64,000 bases of DNA from DATARH01 sp963705325 (GCA_963705325.1 OY970069.1:1054001-1118000); one strand, 5' to 3'. Shown: positions 8,997 to 17,524, counted from the first letter of the stretch. A program made the numbers and translations. Notes: generated from the sequence alone by a model not told the origin.

Positions 8997-10190
8997 CTAC
9001 GGCGAGACGTGCTCGTCCCTAAGGCTCGGGACGTAGCCTTTGCGCGGGTACTCGTCGGTGTATTGGCGCAGGCCGTGATGCGAGGCCTCGCCGTGCGGAT
9101 GGGCGCGCAGCTTCGCGATATCGATATCGATACCAAGACCCGACGCGGTTGGCAGATCGATCCAGCCGCCATTGCGCTTGAGGCTCGCGGTCGCGATGTC
9201 GGCGCAGACGCCCTCGAAATTGACGAAATACTCAGTGATCTTGAAGTTGGGGATCACCGCCGAGACCGCGACCGTGGCGGCCATGCCGACCAGCGGCGAA
9301 TTGTAGTTGTGCGGCGACATGACCACCGCCTGGGGCTGCGCCATGACGGAAATGTCGAGCAGCGCCGAGATGCCGCCGATCGCGCAAATATCGGGGTTGA
9401 GGATGTCGGCGGCACGCCGCGAGAGACACTCGAAGAACGATTCCTTGGTGTAGAGCGCCTCGCCGGTGACGATCGGGATCGACACCTTGTCGCGCACCTC
9501 AGCCAGCAGCGCGAGGTTGTCGGCGAGGCACGGCTCCTCGTACCACTCGATGCCGAGCGCCTCGAGCCGGCGGCCGATGCGGATCGCGTGCTGCGGCGAG
9601 AAGCGGCGATGCGCCTCGACCAGGATCTCGAAATCGGGGCCAAGCGTCTCGCGCATCGCGGCGACATAACGAATCGCGAAATCCTCGTCCTTGCGGTCGA
9701 CGTGGGTGCGCCAGGGGCCGGGGAACGGGTCGAACTTGGCGGCGGTGAAACCCATCGCCTTGATCTTGCGGCCGCGCTCGACTCCGTCCTCGATCGTGGT
9801 GCGTCCAGCCCAGCCATTGGCGTAGACGCGCACCCGCTCGCGCGACGGCCCGCCCAGCAGATTGTAGACCGGCTGGCCGGCGAGCTTCCCGATGATGTCC
9901 CACGAGGCGATCTCGATCGCGCTCCAGGCAGACAAGAGCTCCATCGAGCCGCGCTTGATGGCGAAATCGTCGAACATGATCTGGCCGGTGTGGCGGATGT
10001 TGAACACCGGCCGGCCGATCACATGCGGCGCCATCTTGTCGATCAGTACGGCGATGACCTCCTCGCGGCCATGCGTGACATAGGCCTCGCCCCAGCCATG
10101 CGTGCCGTCCTCGGTCTCGACCCGGCACAGCAGCAAATCCTTCGAGCTGCCGGTGCCGAGGATGAAATTTTCAATGCGGGCGATCTTCAT
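8997..10190 (-). CDS. Mandelate racemase/muconate lactonizing enzyme-family dehydratase
   Basis: A 397-residue member of the enolase superfamily. The capping domain is N-terminal; the barrel carries three metal ligands expected for the family: Glu192 (VEAH), Glu218 or Glu219 (YEEP) and Glu244 (GEAL), with His294 in MSPHN as a likely general acid/base as in sugar-acid dehydratases. The sequence resembles galactonate and related acid-sugar dehydratases, but the substrate is not determined by what I can see. Its start overlaps the stop of the upstream molybdopterin oxidoreductase gene as ATGA, and the SDR follows after 13 bases, indicating one operon. Confidence 0.88.
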   Translation of the reverse strand: MKIARIENFILGTGSSKDLLLCRVETEDGTHGWGEAYVTHGREEVIAVLIDKMAPHVIGRPVFNIRHTGQIMFDDFAIKRGSMELLSAWSAIEIASWDIIGKLAGQPVYNLLGGPSRERVRVYANGWAGRTTIEDGVERGRKIKAMGFTAAKFDPFPGPWRTHVDRKDEDFAIRYVAAMRETLGPDFEILVEAHRRFSPQHAIRIGRRLEALGIEWYEEPCLADNLALLAEVRDKVSIPIVTGEALYTKESFFECLSRRAADILNPDICAIGGISALLDISVMAQPQAVVMSPHNYNSPLVGMAATVAVSAVIPNFKITEYFVNFEGVCADIATASLKRNGGWIDLPTASGLGIDIDIAKLRAHPHGEASHHGLRQYTDEYPRKGYVPSLRDEHVSP

Positions 10191-12223
10191 GGATTGTCCC
10201 CCCAGGCTTCGACGTCGAGAAACGTGCTCTGGTAGGTCGCGCCGTCGCCGAGATCGGTATAGCGGTCGGAGACCAGCATGTTGACGGTGCCGGACACGGT
10301 CTCGCCGGACGAGCGCTGACCGGGCACCAGCACGACACCAGGCTGTACCTCGTCGCTGACTTTGAGCACGAGGCCGACCGCACCGCGGTCATTGCGGAGC
10401 CGCACCTTGGCGCCATTTTTGAGGCCGCGAGAAGCTGCCTCGGCGGGGTGTATGACGGCTACCGGCGCGCCCTCGCGGCGGCGCAGAAAATCGACCCCGG
10501 CATAGGCGGTATGCGCCTGAAAATAGCCGGGCGCGGTCAGGAGGCGGAGGGGCCAGCGCGCGGCGTCGCGCTGCTCACCCGGGTCGGGCCGCCAATCGGG
10601 CATCGGCGCAAGACCCTGGGCGGCGAGCTGCTCCGAATAGAATTCGAGCTTGCCGGAAGGCGTCGCAAAGTGCTGGCCCTCGCTTGCGGCAAGACGGATC
10701 GGCCCAGCCTTGCGCACACGCTCAGGATCGAGCCCGGCGACTGCCCCCTTGGCGCCATCCAGCAACGCGGCAAGCGCTTCATGGGAAGACGCACGATATA
10801 TGGATTCGTCCAATCCCATACGTTGCGCCAGATCCTGCGCCAGGCGGAAATTGGAGCGCGCCTCGCCTTGCGGCGGCACCGCGGCCGGCGCGTATTGCAG
10901 ATAGTAGGCGCCATAGGCGCGGTAGAGGTCTTCAGTCTCCAAATAGGTCGTCGCCGGTAGCACGATATCGGCGTACCGCGCGGTGTCGGTCATGAACGGA
11001 TCGTGGACCACGGTGAAGAGATCGTCGCGCGCCAATCCCTGGCGCACCGCCCCGGCATCGGGGCAGGTGACCGCCGGATTGTTGGCGGCGACGAACAGCG
11101 CACGGATCGGTGGGTCTTTCATGTTGAGCAGCGCGTCGCCGAGGCGGAGATGGTTGACCGTGCGCGCGGCGTCGGCCGAGGCGCCGGATGGGTTGCGCAC
11201 GGCGTCGAAATTGAGCTCATAGACCGGGACAGTCAGCAGCAGCGCGCCGCCGCCGCGCCACCCGTAGGCGCCGGTGACTCCGGGCAGCAATGCGACAGCG
11301 CGCAACGCCTCGCCGCCGCGCATGAGGCGCGTCATCCCCTCGCCGAGACGGATGAACGAGCGCTTGGTCGCACCGTACATCGCGGCCAGTTTTTCAATAT
11401 CGATAGCTTGTAACGACGTGATCTCGGCGACGCGCTCCGGCGTGTAGCGCGGCAGTACCTCGGCTTCGAGGCGGTCGAAGCCAGTCGTGTGGGCGGCAAT
11501 GTAGTCGCGGTCGACGAGGCGGTCGCGCGCCAGGATATGCATGATGCCGAGCGCCAGCGCCGCGTCGGTGCCGATGCGGATTGGCAGGTGCCAATTGGCC
11601 TGCGCCGCAGTGCGGCTGCGGCGCGGATCGATGACGACGAGCTTGATCCCCCGCTTCTTGGCCGCCTCGACCTTGGCCCAGAAGTGCACATTGGTGGCGA
11701 CCAAATCGGCGCCCCAGGAGAGGATGAGGTCGCTGTCGTCGACGCTTTCGGGATCGGCGCCGCCGACCGGGCCGACCGTGACGTTCCATGCTTCCTCGCA
11801 GCAGGTGTCGCAAACCGTACCGGCGAGGAGCCGGGTCGCACCGAGCGAGCGGAAGAGGCCCAGCGGCAGGCCGCGGTTCATGATGCCCTGATGCGCGCTA
11901 TAGGCGTAGCCGAGGAGCGCGGTGGGGCCGGACTCGGCAATAATCGCCTTCCACCGCGCCGCGACCTCGTCGAGCGCGTCGTCCCACGAAACTGGCGCGA
12001 ATTTCCCCGCGCCCTTCGCGCCGATGCGGCGCAGCGGCGTTTTCAGCCGATGCGGCGAGTGCACCAGTTCGTGGTCGCGGCCGACCTTGCCGCAGACGAA
12101 ACCGGCGGTGAAGGGCTGGTCGGGGTCCCCCTTAATGTGCTGGACCCGGCCGTTTTCGACCTCGACCAGGAGCGAGCACATGTCCGGACAGTCATGGGCG
12201 CAAACGGCGCGGATCGTTTCCAT
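10187..12223 (-). CDS. Molybdopterin-dependent oxidoreductase (formate dehydrogenase/DMSO reductase family)
   Basis: About 678 residues. The N-terminus carries a 4Fe-4S motif, Cys8-x3-Cys12-x3-Cys16-x27-Cys44, then molybdopterin-binding segments (ILSWGADLVATN, VIDPRRSRTA) and a C-terminal dinucleotide-binding domain (RNDRGAVGL). No Tat signal is seen, so it probably acts in the cytoplasm. Start is uncertain: ATG at 12223 begins right at the homology, while ATG at 12241 lies inside the edge of a dispersed repeat half-copy, so I prefer 12223. No small electron-transfer subunit is adjacent. It is translationally coupled to the dehydratase downstream. The substrate is unknown. Confidence 0.88.
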   Translation of the reverse strand: METIRAVCAHDCPDMCSLLVEVENGRVQHIKGDPDQPFTAGFVCGKVGRDHELVHSPHRLKTPLRRIGAKGAGKFAPVSWDDALDEVAARWKAIIAESGPTALLGYAYSAHQGIMNRGLPLGLFRSLGATRLLAGTVCDTCCEEAWNVTVGPVGGADPESVDDSDLILSWGADLVATNVHFWAKVEAAKKRGIKLVVIDPRRSRTAAQANWHLPIRIGTDAALALGIMHILARDRLVDRDYIAAHTTGFDRLEAEVLPRYTPERVAEITSLQAIDIEKLAAMYGATKRSFIRLGEGMTRLMRGGEALRAVALLPGVTGAYGWRGGGALLLTVPVYELNFDAVRNPSGASADAARTVNHLRLGDALLNMKDPPIRALFVAANNPAVTCPDAGAVRQGLARDDLFTVVHDPFMTDTARYADIVLPATTYLETEDLYRAYGAYYLQYAPAAVPPQGEARSNFRLAQDLAQRMGLDESIYRASSHEALAALLDGAKGAVAGLDPERVRKAGPIRLAASEGQHFATPSGKLEFYSEQLAAQGLAPMPDWRPDPGEQRDAARWPLRLLTAPGYFQAHTAYAGVDFLRRREGAPVAVIHPAEAASRGLKNGAKVRLRNDRGAVGLVLKVSDEVQPGVVLVPGQRSSGETVSGTVNMLVSDRYTDLGDGATYQSTFLDVEAWGDNP

Positions 12224-12235
12224 CGGGCCATCTTG

Positions 12236-12268
12236 TGTCATTGCCAGCGCGGCGAGGCAATCTCGCTC
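12236..12268. repeat. Half copy of the TCATTGCGAG dispersed palindrome
   Basis: TGTCATTGCCAGCGCGGCGA and the following GGCAATCTCG match the left arm of the palindromic repeat seen complete at 17428, 29087, 30472, 34348, 53781 and 56510; the right arm is missing. It abuts the start of the molybdopterin oxidoreductase gene. Confidence 0.5.
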
Positions 12269-12300
12269 CATTTGCCCAACCCGGCGCAAGAAGCTCAGCG

Positions 12301-12582
12301 CTACGGGTCGTGGCGCAGCTCATCCTCAAGCGGGCTGTGGGTCAGTTCGGAAACGGCGCGCACCGCGGCGCGCGCGACCCGCCATACCGCGTCATTGGCG
12401 CTAGCGGCGTCGATCGCGACAGTGTTGGCGGCGTCAGCCTGGGATGGTTGTTGCGGATCGACGACGGCGACCCGCCAGCCGCCGGTGGGATCACCCTGCG
12501 CCTGCAATTCGAGGCTGCGTCCGGGCAGATGGATTTTGGCGATGCCCTCGCGGCTGGTCGATATCTCGATGCGGTACTGCAT
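12301..12582 (-). CDS. Small protein of unknown function, downstream of msrQ
   Basis: A 93-residue product (MQYRIEISTSREGIAKIHLP...) with no signal peptide or membrane segment, an alternating N-terminal beta pattern and an acidic/helical C-terminal half. It lies 27 bases after the msrQ stop in the same direction, suggesting co-transcription. No family recognised. Reasonable codon use and the clear operon position are the only support. Confidence 0.5.
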   Translation of the reverse strand: MQYRIEISTSREGIAKIHLPGRSLELQAQGDPTGGWRVAVVDPQQPSQADAANTVAIDAASANDAVWRVARAAVRAVSELTHSPLEDELRHDP

Positions 12583-12609
12583 GGCGCCGAAGATACGGCG
12601 TTTTGCTGA

Positions 12610-13470
12610 TCAGGCAAAACTGGCGCGGCCGCGCGGTGGGGGTGCCAGGCGCTCGCGGACCAAGCCGGCGGTAAGGACGATGAGGCTGAGGCCGAGCACG
12701 ACAACCGCCGGCCTCACCCCGGTCTGCAGCGAGAAATTGAGTTCGAACGCGCCGGCGAAGGTGACGCGGCCGGCAAAGGCGATCGCGAAATAGATCGCCT
12801 CGCCGACCGCCGTCAGCACGGTCGCCACCACGCCGAGCAACCCGACCCATGGCAACGGCAGGCGGCCGCGCACCGCGAATCTCGCCGCCAGCAGCCGGTA
12901 GCCCATCAGCCAGACGAAGATGCCGTCGGCGATCACCGGCTCCCACTGTTCGAGCTTCGACTGCATCGAATAGTGGATGAGCCCGAGGACGCAGATGAGG
13001 TAGACGAGCCGATGCAGGCTCTGCCATTTGCGCCCGAGACGCCGCACCATCTTGTCGGTCGAGGTCGCCGCCAGCGCCGCCAGCCCCAATAGCGCGACGA
13101 ACCCGATGGTCAGGTAGACCCGCTTGACGATCTCGCTCGCGACGGTCGCGAGGCGGAAGTTCTCGTCGGCGATATAGAGCGTGAAGTGCAGCAGAATGTA
13201 GGCGAAAGCGGCGACCCCGACCATGCGCCGCACCAGGATCAGACGCTGCCATTGCAGGATCGCCCTGAGCGGGGTGATCGCCAGCGCGATCAAGATGAGG
13301 CGGATCGTCCACAAACCCTGCTGGTGGATCGCCTCGTTGAGCGGTCGGGCGCCGAGATTGTTGGTGGCGAACGCGAACGCCGTCCACGCCGCCGGCAGGA
13401 ACAGCGCGACGAACACCGTGAGCTTCAGCGGCGACAGCCGCCGTTGATAGTCGTACCAAGGAAACTTCAC
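12610..13470 (-). CDS. msrQ: MsrQ-type heme b membrane protein (YedZ family)
   Basis: A 286-residue inner-membrane protein with about six transmembrane helices and the ferric-reductase-like heme-binding core; helix histidines are visible in LLHFTLYIADE, LHRLVYL and LIHYSMQSK. The N-terminal KFPWYDYQRRLSPLK is typical of MsrQ. The family supplies quinol electrons to the periplasmic MsrP, which repairs methionine sulfoxide. The only sensible start is GTG at 13470, because the upstream gene ends at 13505. No msrP is adjacent; two exported proteins occupy the place upstream. Confidence 0.85.
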   Translation of the reverse strand: MKFPWYDYQRRLSPLKLTVFVALFLPAAWTAFAFATNNLGARPLNEAIHQQGLWTIRLILIALAITPLRAILQWQRLILVRRMVGVAAFAYILLHFTLYIADENFRLATVASEIVKRVYLTIGFVALLGLAALAATSTDKMVRRLGRKWQSLHRLVYLICVLGLIHYSMQSKLEQWEPVIADGIFVWLMGYRLLAARFAVRGRLPLPWVGLLGVVATVLTAVGEAIYFAIAFAGRVTFAGAFELNFSLQTGVRPAVVVLGLSLIVLTAGLVRERLAPPPRGRASFA

Positions 13471-13504
13471 CGTACCGTCCCGACCCGTTTCGCCGGGGAT
13501 CAGT

Positions 13505-14116
13505 CTACATCGGCGGCTTGATCCCGTCTTTTTCGGCAAAGACCAGTCGCGACGTAATCTTGCCGTCGTCCTTCTTGAGCGCGAAGGCGACGATGGTGGC
13601 GCCGGGAACGAGAAGACCAGTATCGGCCGGGCTGTTCGCCAGGATGACTGTATCGGGACCGATCGTGTAATCCGACTCCCCGTCCTTGAACGTGACATGG
13701 AACACCGCGCCGTCCGGGGTCTTGGTTATGGTGCCGACGGTGGCATTGGTCATGACGCTGTCGGGCATCAGGTCCCAAGGGAATTGGCGGCCGCCATCCG
13801 CGAATGGCCGAGCCAGGACGCGAACCTCGATCGCGTGAATCTTGCCGTCCTTGCCCTTCACCCCGGTCGAAGCGACGGTGTCGCCGGGTTTGAAGTCGGC
13901 GAGCGTCTTTTTGATCAAGGCGTTCACGCTCACATCGTCGGCGAGCGTGACAGCGGTTATCTGGCCGTCGGCGGACTTGACTGAAAGAACCTTGCCGTCA
14001 AGCTTGTCGACGGTGCCGCGGACCCGGATCGGCGTGCCCTTCGGCGGGTTTTGGGCCAGCGCCGGCAGGGCGACAATCCCGACCAGCGCGATGATCAACG
14101 GTACCAATCGGCGCAT
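13505..14116 (-). CDS. Exported beta-rich protein (DUF5666-like), copy 1
   Basis: A 203-residue protein with a Sec signal peptide (about residues 1-21, ending ALA). The mature part is made of short beta-type segments such as GTVDKLDGKVLSVKSADG and KPGDTVASTGVKGKDG, resembling DUF5666 OB-like repeats, and ends in EKDGIKPPM. It is a paralogue of the next gene, 31 bases upstream, sharing the whole layout including VMTNATVGT and the D-G-I-K-P-P tail. The function is unknown; the place before msrQ suggests an envelope role. Confidence 0.78.
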   Translation of the reverse strand: MRRLVPLIIALVGIVALPALAQNPPKGTPIRVRGTVDKLDGKVLSVKSADGQITAVTLADDVSVNALIKKTLADFKPGDTVASTGVKGKDGKIHAIEVRVLARPFADGGRQFPWDLMPDSVMTNATVGTITKTPDGAVFHVTFKDGESDYTIGPDTVILANSPADTGLLVPGATIVAFALKKDDGKITSRLVFAEKDGIKPPM

Positions 14117-14147
14117 TTCGCTCCTCCCCAGTTATTGCCGGACGCGA

Positions 14148-14765
14148 CTAGCCTGGCGGTTTGATGCCATCCCGCTCGACGTAAATCCGCCCGATCGTCA
14201 ACTTGTTGTCGGGCGATTTCAGCGCGACCGCGAGGACCGTCAGGCCCGGGGTGAGAAAGCCCCTATCGCCCGCGACATAGGTCGATACCGGTACATCCGG
14301 CCCCACGACGAACTCCAACTCGCCGTCCTTGTAGGTCACGTGCACAACGTTTCCATCGGGCGTCTGCGTGACGGTGCCGACCGTGGCGTTGGTCATGACT
14401 CCGTCGGGCTTTGCGCTCCACGGGCGCTGTCCTTCGCCGATGCCGCGCAACCCCTCGGGGAAGATGCGAAGCTCGACCGCGTGAATCTTACCGTCCGCTC
14501 CCTTGATTCCACCGGAAGCGACAAAGTCGCCTGGTTTGATATTGGCGAGCGAGCTCTTGGCCATGCCCCAAATCGCCACGTCGGCTTTCAGCGTGGCGGT
14601 CGCCATTTGCCCGGCCTTGGTTTTGACGGTCAGCACGTCCCCATCGAGCTTGTCGATCGTACCGATGATCCGCACCGGCGGATTGGCTGGCGGCGGGGTC
14701 TGCGCCTGCCCCGGCGACGCCATGAAGCAGATCAGGCCGACGATCAAGAATGCGACCAGACGCAT
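14148..14765 (-). CDS. Exported beta-rich protein (DUF5666-like), copy 2
   Basis: A 205-residue protein with a signal peptide (residues 1-21, ending GQA), then IGTIDKLDGDVLTVKTKAGQ, IKPGDFVASGGIKGADG, GVMTNATVGTVTQTPDG and a tail ERDGIKPPG. Alignment by eye with the downstream copy is continuous from the signal peptide to the C-terminus, so the pair arose by tandem duplication. Probably the first gene of the msrQ operon. No function can be assigned. Confidence 0.78.
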   Translation of the reverse strand: MRLVAFLIVGLICFMASPGQAQTPPPANPPVRIIGTIDKLDGDVLTVKTKAGQMATATLKADVAIWGMAKSSLANIKPGDFVASGGIKGADGKIHAVELRIFPEGLRGIGEGQRPWSAKPDGVMTNATVGTVTQTPDGNVVHVTYKDGELEFVVGPDVPVSTYVAGDRGFLTPGLTVLAVALKSPDNKLTIGRIYVERDGIKPPG

Positions 14766-14902
14766 CTGCTAAGGGCCTCCCCACAACCCGTGTGAATTTT
14801 CACAGTAGTGGCGCGTGAGCGTGCGGTGTGCATCACACAATTCGGTGAGGCGGCCGAGGGGCCATGTTAGTCTCGGGCGCGACCTAGACTAAGGAGCTGC
14901 CC

Positions 14903-15802
14903 TTGTTCGCCGCGCCGCCCGTCATCGAAACCAAGGTCTTCGCCCGCGTTCCCGACGAACTGCGCGCGCATCAGAACCCGCGACACCAATCAGGCGTGCC
15001 GCGCGACTGCTTTATCGAGGGGCCTTCGTTCGACCGCGAGGGCAATCTCTATGTCACCAACATCCCCTACGGGCAGATCCTCAAGGTTTCGCCCACCGGT
15101 CAGTTCAGCGTCGTCGCCACCTATGACGGTGAGCCGAACGGGCTGAAAATCCACCGCGACGGGCGCATCTTCGTCGCCGACCATTCGCGCGGGCTGATGG
15201 TGATCGACCCGGCGGTCGGCCGCGCCGAGGTTTTACTCGACCGGCCGCGCCGCGAGCGCTTCAAGGGGCTCAACGATCTCCACTTCGCTAGCAACGGCGA
15301 CCTTTATTTCACCGACCAGGGGGAGAGCGCGCTGAACGATCCGACCGGCCGGGTATGGCGGCTGCGCGCCAACGGCCGGCTCGACTTGCTGCTCGACAAT
15401 GTGCCGAGTCCCAACGGACTGGTCCTGACGCCCGACGAAAGCATCCTCTACCTCTCGGCGACCCGCGCCAACGCGGTATGGCGCGTGCCGTTGCATCCCG
15501 ATGGCGGTATCGGCCGGGTCGGCGTCTTCATCCAACTATCGGGCGGGATGGGTCCGGATGGGATGGCGATGGATGGGGAGGGCAATCTCGCGGTGTGCCA
15601 TGTCGGCATGGGTTCGGTATGGGTGTTCAGCCATCGCGGGCGGCCGCTCTACGAGCTGCCCTCCTGCGCCGGCCGCGCAACGACCAACGCCGCCTTTGGC
15701 GATCTCGACGGCAAGACGCTGTTCATAACCGAGAGCGAGACCGGGACGATCCTGCAGGCGCGGATGCCGGCGCCGGGACTAACTCTGTTCTCGCATCGAT
15801 AG
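14903..15802 (+). CDS. SMP-30/gluconolactonase-family lactonase
   Basis: A 299-residue six-bladed beta-propeller of the SMP-30/gluconolactonase/LRE family. The metal ligands expected for the fold are in place: Glu39 in FIEGP, Asn124 in GLNDLHF, the Asn of SPNGLVL and the Asp of GPDGMAMD. There is no signal peptide, so it is cytoplasmic. Translation most likely begins at TTG 14903, because an AAGGAG site lies 6 bases before it and the frame has no closer ATG. The family hydrolyses sugar lactones and related esters. It is divergent from the DUF5666 pair and probably a single-gene unit. Confidence 0.86.
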   Translation: MFAAPPVIETKVFARVPDELRAHQNPRHQSGVPRDCFIEGPSFDREGNLYVTNIPYGQILKVSPTGQFSVVATYDGEPNGLKIHRDGRIFVADHSRGLMVIDPAVGRAEVLLDRPRRERFKGLNDLHFASNGDLYFTDQGESALNDPTGRVWRLRANGRLDLLLDNVPSPNGLVLTPDESILYLSATRANAVWRVPLHPDGGIGRVGVFIQLSGGMGPDGMAMDGEGNLAVCHVGMGSVWVFSHRGRPLYELPSCAGRATTNAAFGDLDGKTLFITESETGTILQARMPAPGLTLFSHR

Positions 15803-15880
15803 ATAATTACAGATAAATATCGGTATATATAAGAATATATCGACATTGTATTGTAATACTGCCGATGCTTGGCTATCTCA
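15803..15880. other. AT-rich spacer
   Basis: The 70 bases after the lactonase gene are strikingly AT-rich for this window, with a near-palindromic stretch around CGGTATATATAAGAATATATCG (given here as CGGTATATAT and AATATATCGA). It may be a promoter/UP region for the cupin gene that follows; no feature is certain. Confidence 0.4.
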
Positions 15881-15907
15881 ATGCTCAGGCAGCGACGGGA
15901 CAGCCAA

Positions 15908-16393
15908 ATGAGCGAGCATTCCCACGATAATTCCTCGGGGCACATCGACTGGAAGGAGCACGGGGTTAAGGTGATCCCCGGCGACCAGCTCGACACCAAG
16001 ACGCCGCAGACGCCGGGTATGAACCGCGCCGCGGCGATCAACTTCGCCCGCGTCGGCGCGCAAAAAATCTGGGCCGGCACCGTCCACATCCACGCCAACG
16101 CCAAGACCGGCGCGCATCATCACGGTGCGCTCGAGAGCGTCATCTACGTGATCCGCGGCAAGGCGCGGATGCGCTGGGGCAACCACCTCGAATATGTCGC
16201 CGAGGCGGGCCCGGGCGATTTCATCTTCGTCCCACCTTACGTGCCGCACCAGGAGATCAACGCGTCATCCGACGAGATGCTCGAATGCGTGCTGGTGCGC
16301 AGCGACAACGAGGCGGTGGTGGTCAATCTCGACATCGAGCCGGTGGAAAAACCCGAGCAAGTCCTCTGGGTCGACCCGATTCACAAGAGATGA
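15908..16393 (+). CDS. Cupin-domain protein
   Basis: A 161-residue single-cupin protein. The first cupin motif is seen in HANAKTGAHHHGALE with closely spaced histidines and the acidic residue, and the second in PGDFIFVPPYVPHQ with its histidine, so a metal site is likely. Start at ATG 15908 (MSEHSHDNSSG) is chosen over upstream in-frame ATGs because the leader MAISMLRQRRDSQ has no homology. The gene ends in a 20-base tandem duplication that repeats the last codons and stop. Its enzymatic role is unknown. Confidence 0.75.
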   Translation: MSEHSHDNSSGHIDWKEHGVKVIPGDQLDTKTPQTPGMNRAAAINFARVGAQKIWAGTVHIHANAKTGAHHHGALESVIYVIRGKARMRWGNHLEYVAEAGPGDFIFVPPYVPHQEINASSDEMLECVLVRSDNEAVVVNLDIEPVEKPEQVLWVDPIHKR

Positions 16394-16413
16394 ACCCGAT
16401 TCACAAGAGATGA
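16374..16413. repeat. 20-bp exact tandem duplication spanning the cupin stop codon
   Basis: ACCCGATTCACAAGAGATGA occurs at 16374-16393 and again without spacer at 16394-16413. The TGA of the first unit is the stop of the cupin gene; the second unit is untranslated. Confidence 0.9.
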
Positions 16414-16418
16414 AGTTG

Positions 16419-16543
16419 CCCCTTTCCCGCGAGCGGGAGAGGAAGGGGCCCATTCCGCAAAGGATGGGAGGGTGAGGGGTTAATTGCAGACCCTCACCCG
16501 CCTCGCTACGCTCGGTACCCTCTCGCGCGGGCGGGAGAGGGGA
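16419..16543. repeat. Imperfect palindromic intergenic repeat (CCCTCTCCCGC family)
   Basis: The stretch begins CCCCTTTCCCGCGAGCGGGA, has GGGTGAGGGG in the centre and CCCTCACCC opposite it, and ends CGGGCGGGAGAGGGGAG. Inner arms GAGGGTGAGGG/CCCTCACCC and outer arms pair with each other. This is the type of dispersed palindrome common between genes in GC-rich proteobacteria. Its right edge supplies the GGGGAGAAAGAC ribosome site of the next gene. Confidence 0.7.
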
Positions 16544-16550
16544 GAAAGAC

Positions 16551-17420
16551 ATGGCAGCCACGAGAGTTACCCTCGCCACCGCGACACCGGGCGGCGGGTT
16601 TCCGCTTTATGGCGGGGTGTTTGCCGAGGTCATCAATACGACCGATCCGTCGCTTGAGGTCGAGTGCCGCAACACCAAGGGCTCGACCGAAAACGTGCCG
16701 CTACTGGAGGCGAGCCAAGTCGATCTCGGCCTGGTTACCGGCGAGGTGGCGTTCGCCGATTCGAGCCGGGCGGGATCGGGAGTGCGCATCCTCGCGGCGA
16801 TGTATTCGACCGCCGGCATGTTCGTCGTGCGCGGCGACAGCCTGGCGCACACCATCGCGGACCTCAGGGGCAAACCCGTCGCCTTCGGCGCCGCCGGCTC
16901 GGGGCTGGTAATCCTCGCGCGCTATGTGCTCGATGGTCTGGGCTTGGAGATGGAGCGCGATTTCCAGGCGATCTACCTGGAGCGCGCCGGCGACGGCCCG
17001 GCGATGGTGCTCGACGGCCGCGCCGCGGCGTTGTGGGGCGGCGGCATCGGCTGGCCCGGCTTCGCTCGCGTTGCCGAGGAAGGCGGCCGATTCATCGCTC
17101 CGACGTCCGCCGAGGTCGCGCAAATCCGCGCCAAACACCCGTTCCTCAAGCCGCTGACCGTGCCGGCCGGCGCCTATCCCGGACAAAGCGAGCCGATAAA
17201 TTCGATCGGCTCCTGGTCGTTCGTCCTGGCGCGGCCCGATCTGCCTGACGATGCCGGTTACCGCCTCGCCAAGGCGCTGCACCGGGGCGAAGCGGCGCTC
17301 GCCGCTAAGCTCGATCAGGCTAAGGAGACGACTGCGGCGAACACGGCCGCCGCCGCGCCCGACCCGGCGCTGATCCAGCCCGGTGTCGCGCGGTATCTGC
17401 GCGAGATCGGTGTCCTCTAA
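16551..17420 (+). CDS. TAXI-family TRAP transporter solute-binding protein, lacking a signal peptide
   Basis: A 289-residue protein beginning at once with the mature-type TAXI sequence (RVTLATATPGGGFPLYGGVF), followed by NTKGSTENVPLLEASQVDLG and DLRGKPVAFGAAGSG, all typical of TAXI solute-binding proteins that deliver organic acids to TRAP permeases. The ATG at 16551 follows GGGGAGAAAGAC. No hydrophobic leader precedes it and the upstream sequence is a dispersed palindromic repeat, so the export signal may have been lost, or this paralogue works in the cytoplasm. No TRAP membrane genes are adjacent. Confidence 0.8.
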   Translation: MAATRVTLATATPGGGFPLYGGVFAEVINTTDPSLEVECRNTKGSTENVPLLEASQVDLGLVTGEVAFADSSRAGSGVRILAAMYSTAGMFVVRGDSLAHTIADLRGKPVAFGAAGSGLVILARYVLDGLGLEMERDFQAIYLERAGDGPAMVLDGRAAALWGGGIGWPGFARVAEEGGRFIAPTSAEVAQIRAKHPFLKPLTVPAGAYPGQSEPINSIGSWSFVLARPDLPDDAGYRLAKALHRGEAALAAKLDQAKETTAANTAAAAPDPALIQPGVARYLREIGVL

Positions 17421-17427
17421 CTGACGC

Positions 17428-17516
17428 GTCATTGCGAGCCGCCCGACGGGCGGCGCGGCGATCTCGTTCGGTCTCGACCTCCTGAAATGAGATTGCTTCG
17501 CTGCGCTCGCAATGAC
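17428..17516. repeat. TCATTGCGAG/CTCGCAATGA palindromic repeat, copy A
   Basis: An imperfect inverted repeat of about 89 bases: GTCATTGCGAG at the left edge, GAGATTGCTTCG inside, CTCGCAATGAC at the right edge. It sits between the converging ends of the TAXI and NQO-type genes and could also act as a terminator. Confidence 0.85.
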
Positions 17517-17524
17517 AGGCAAAT

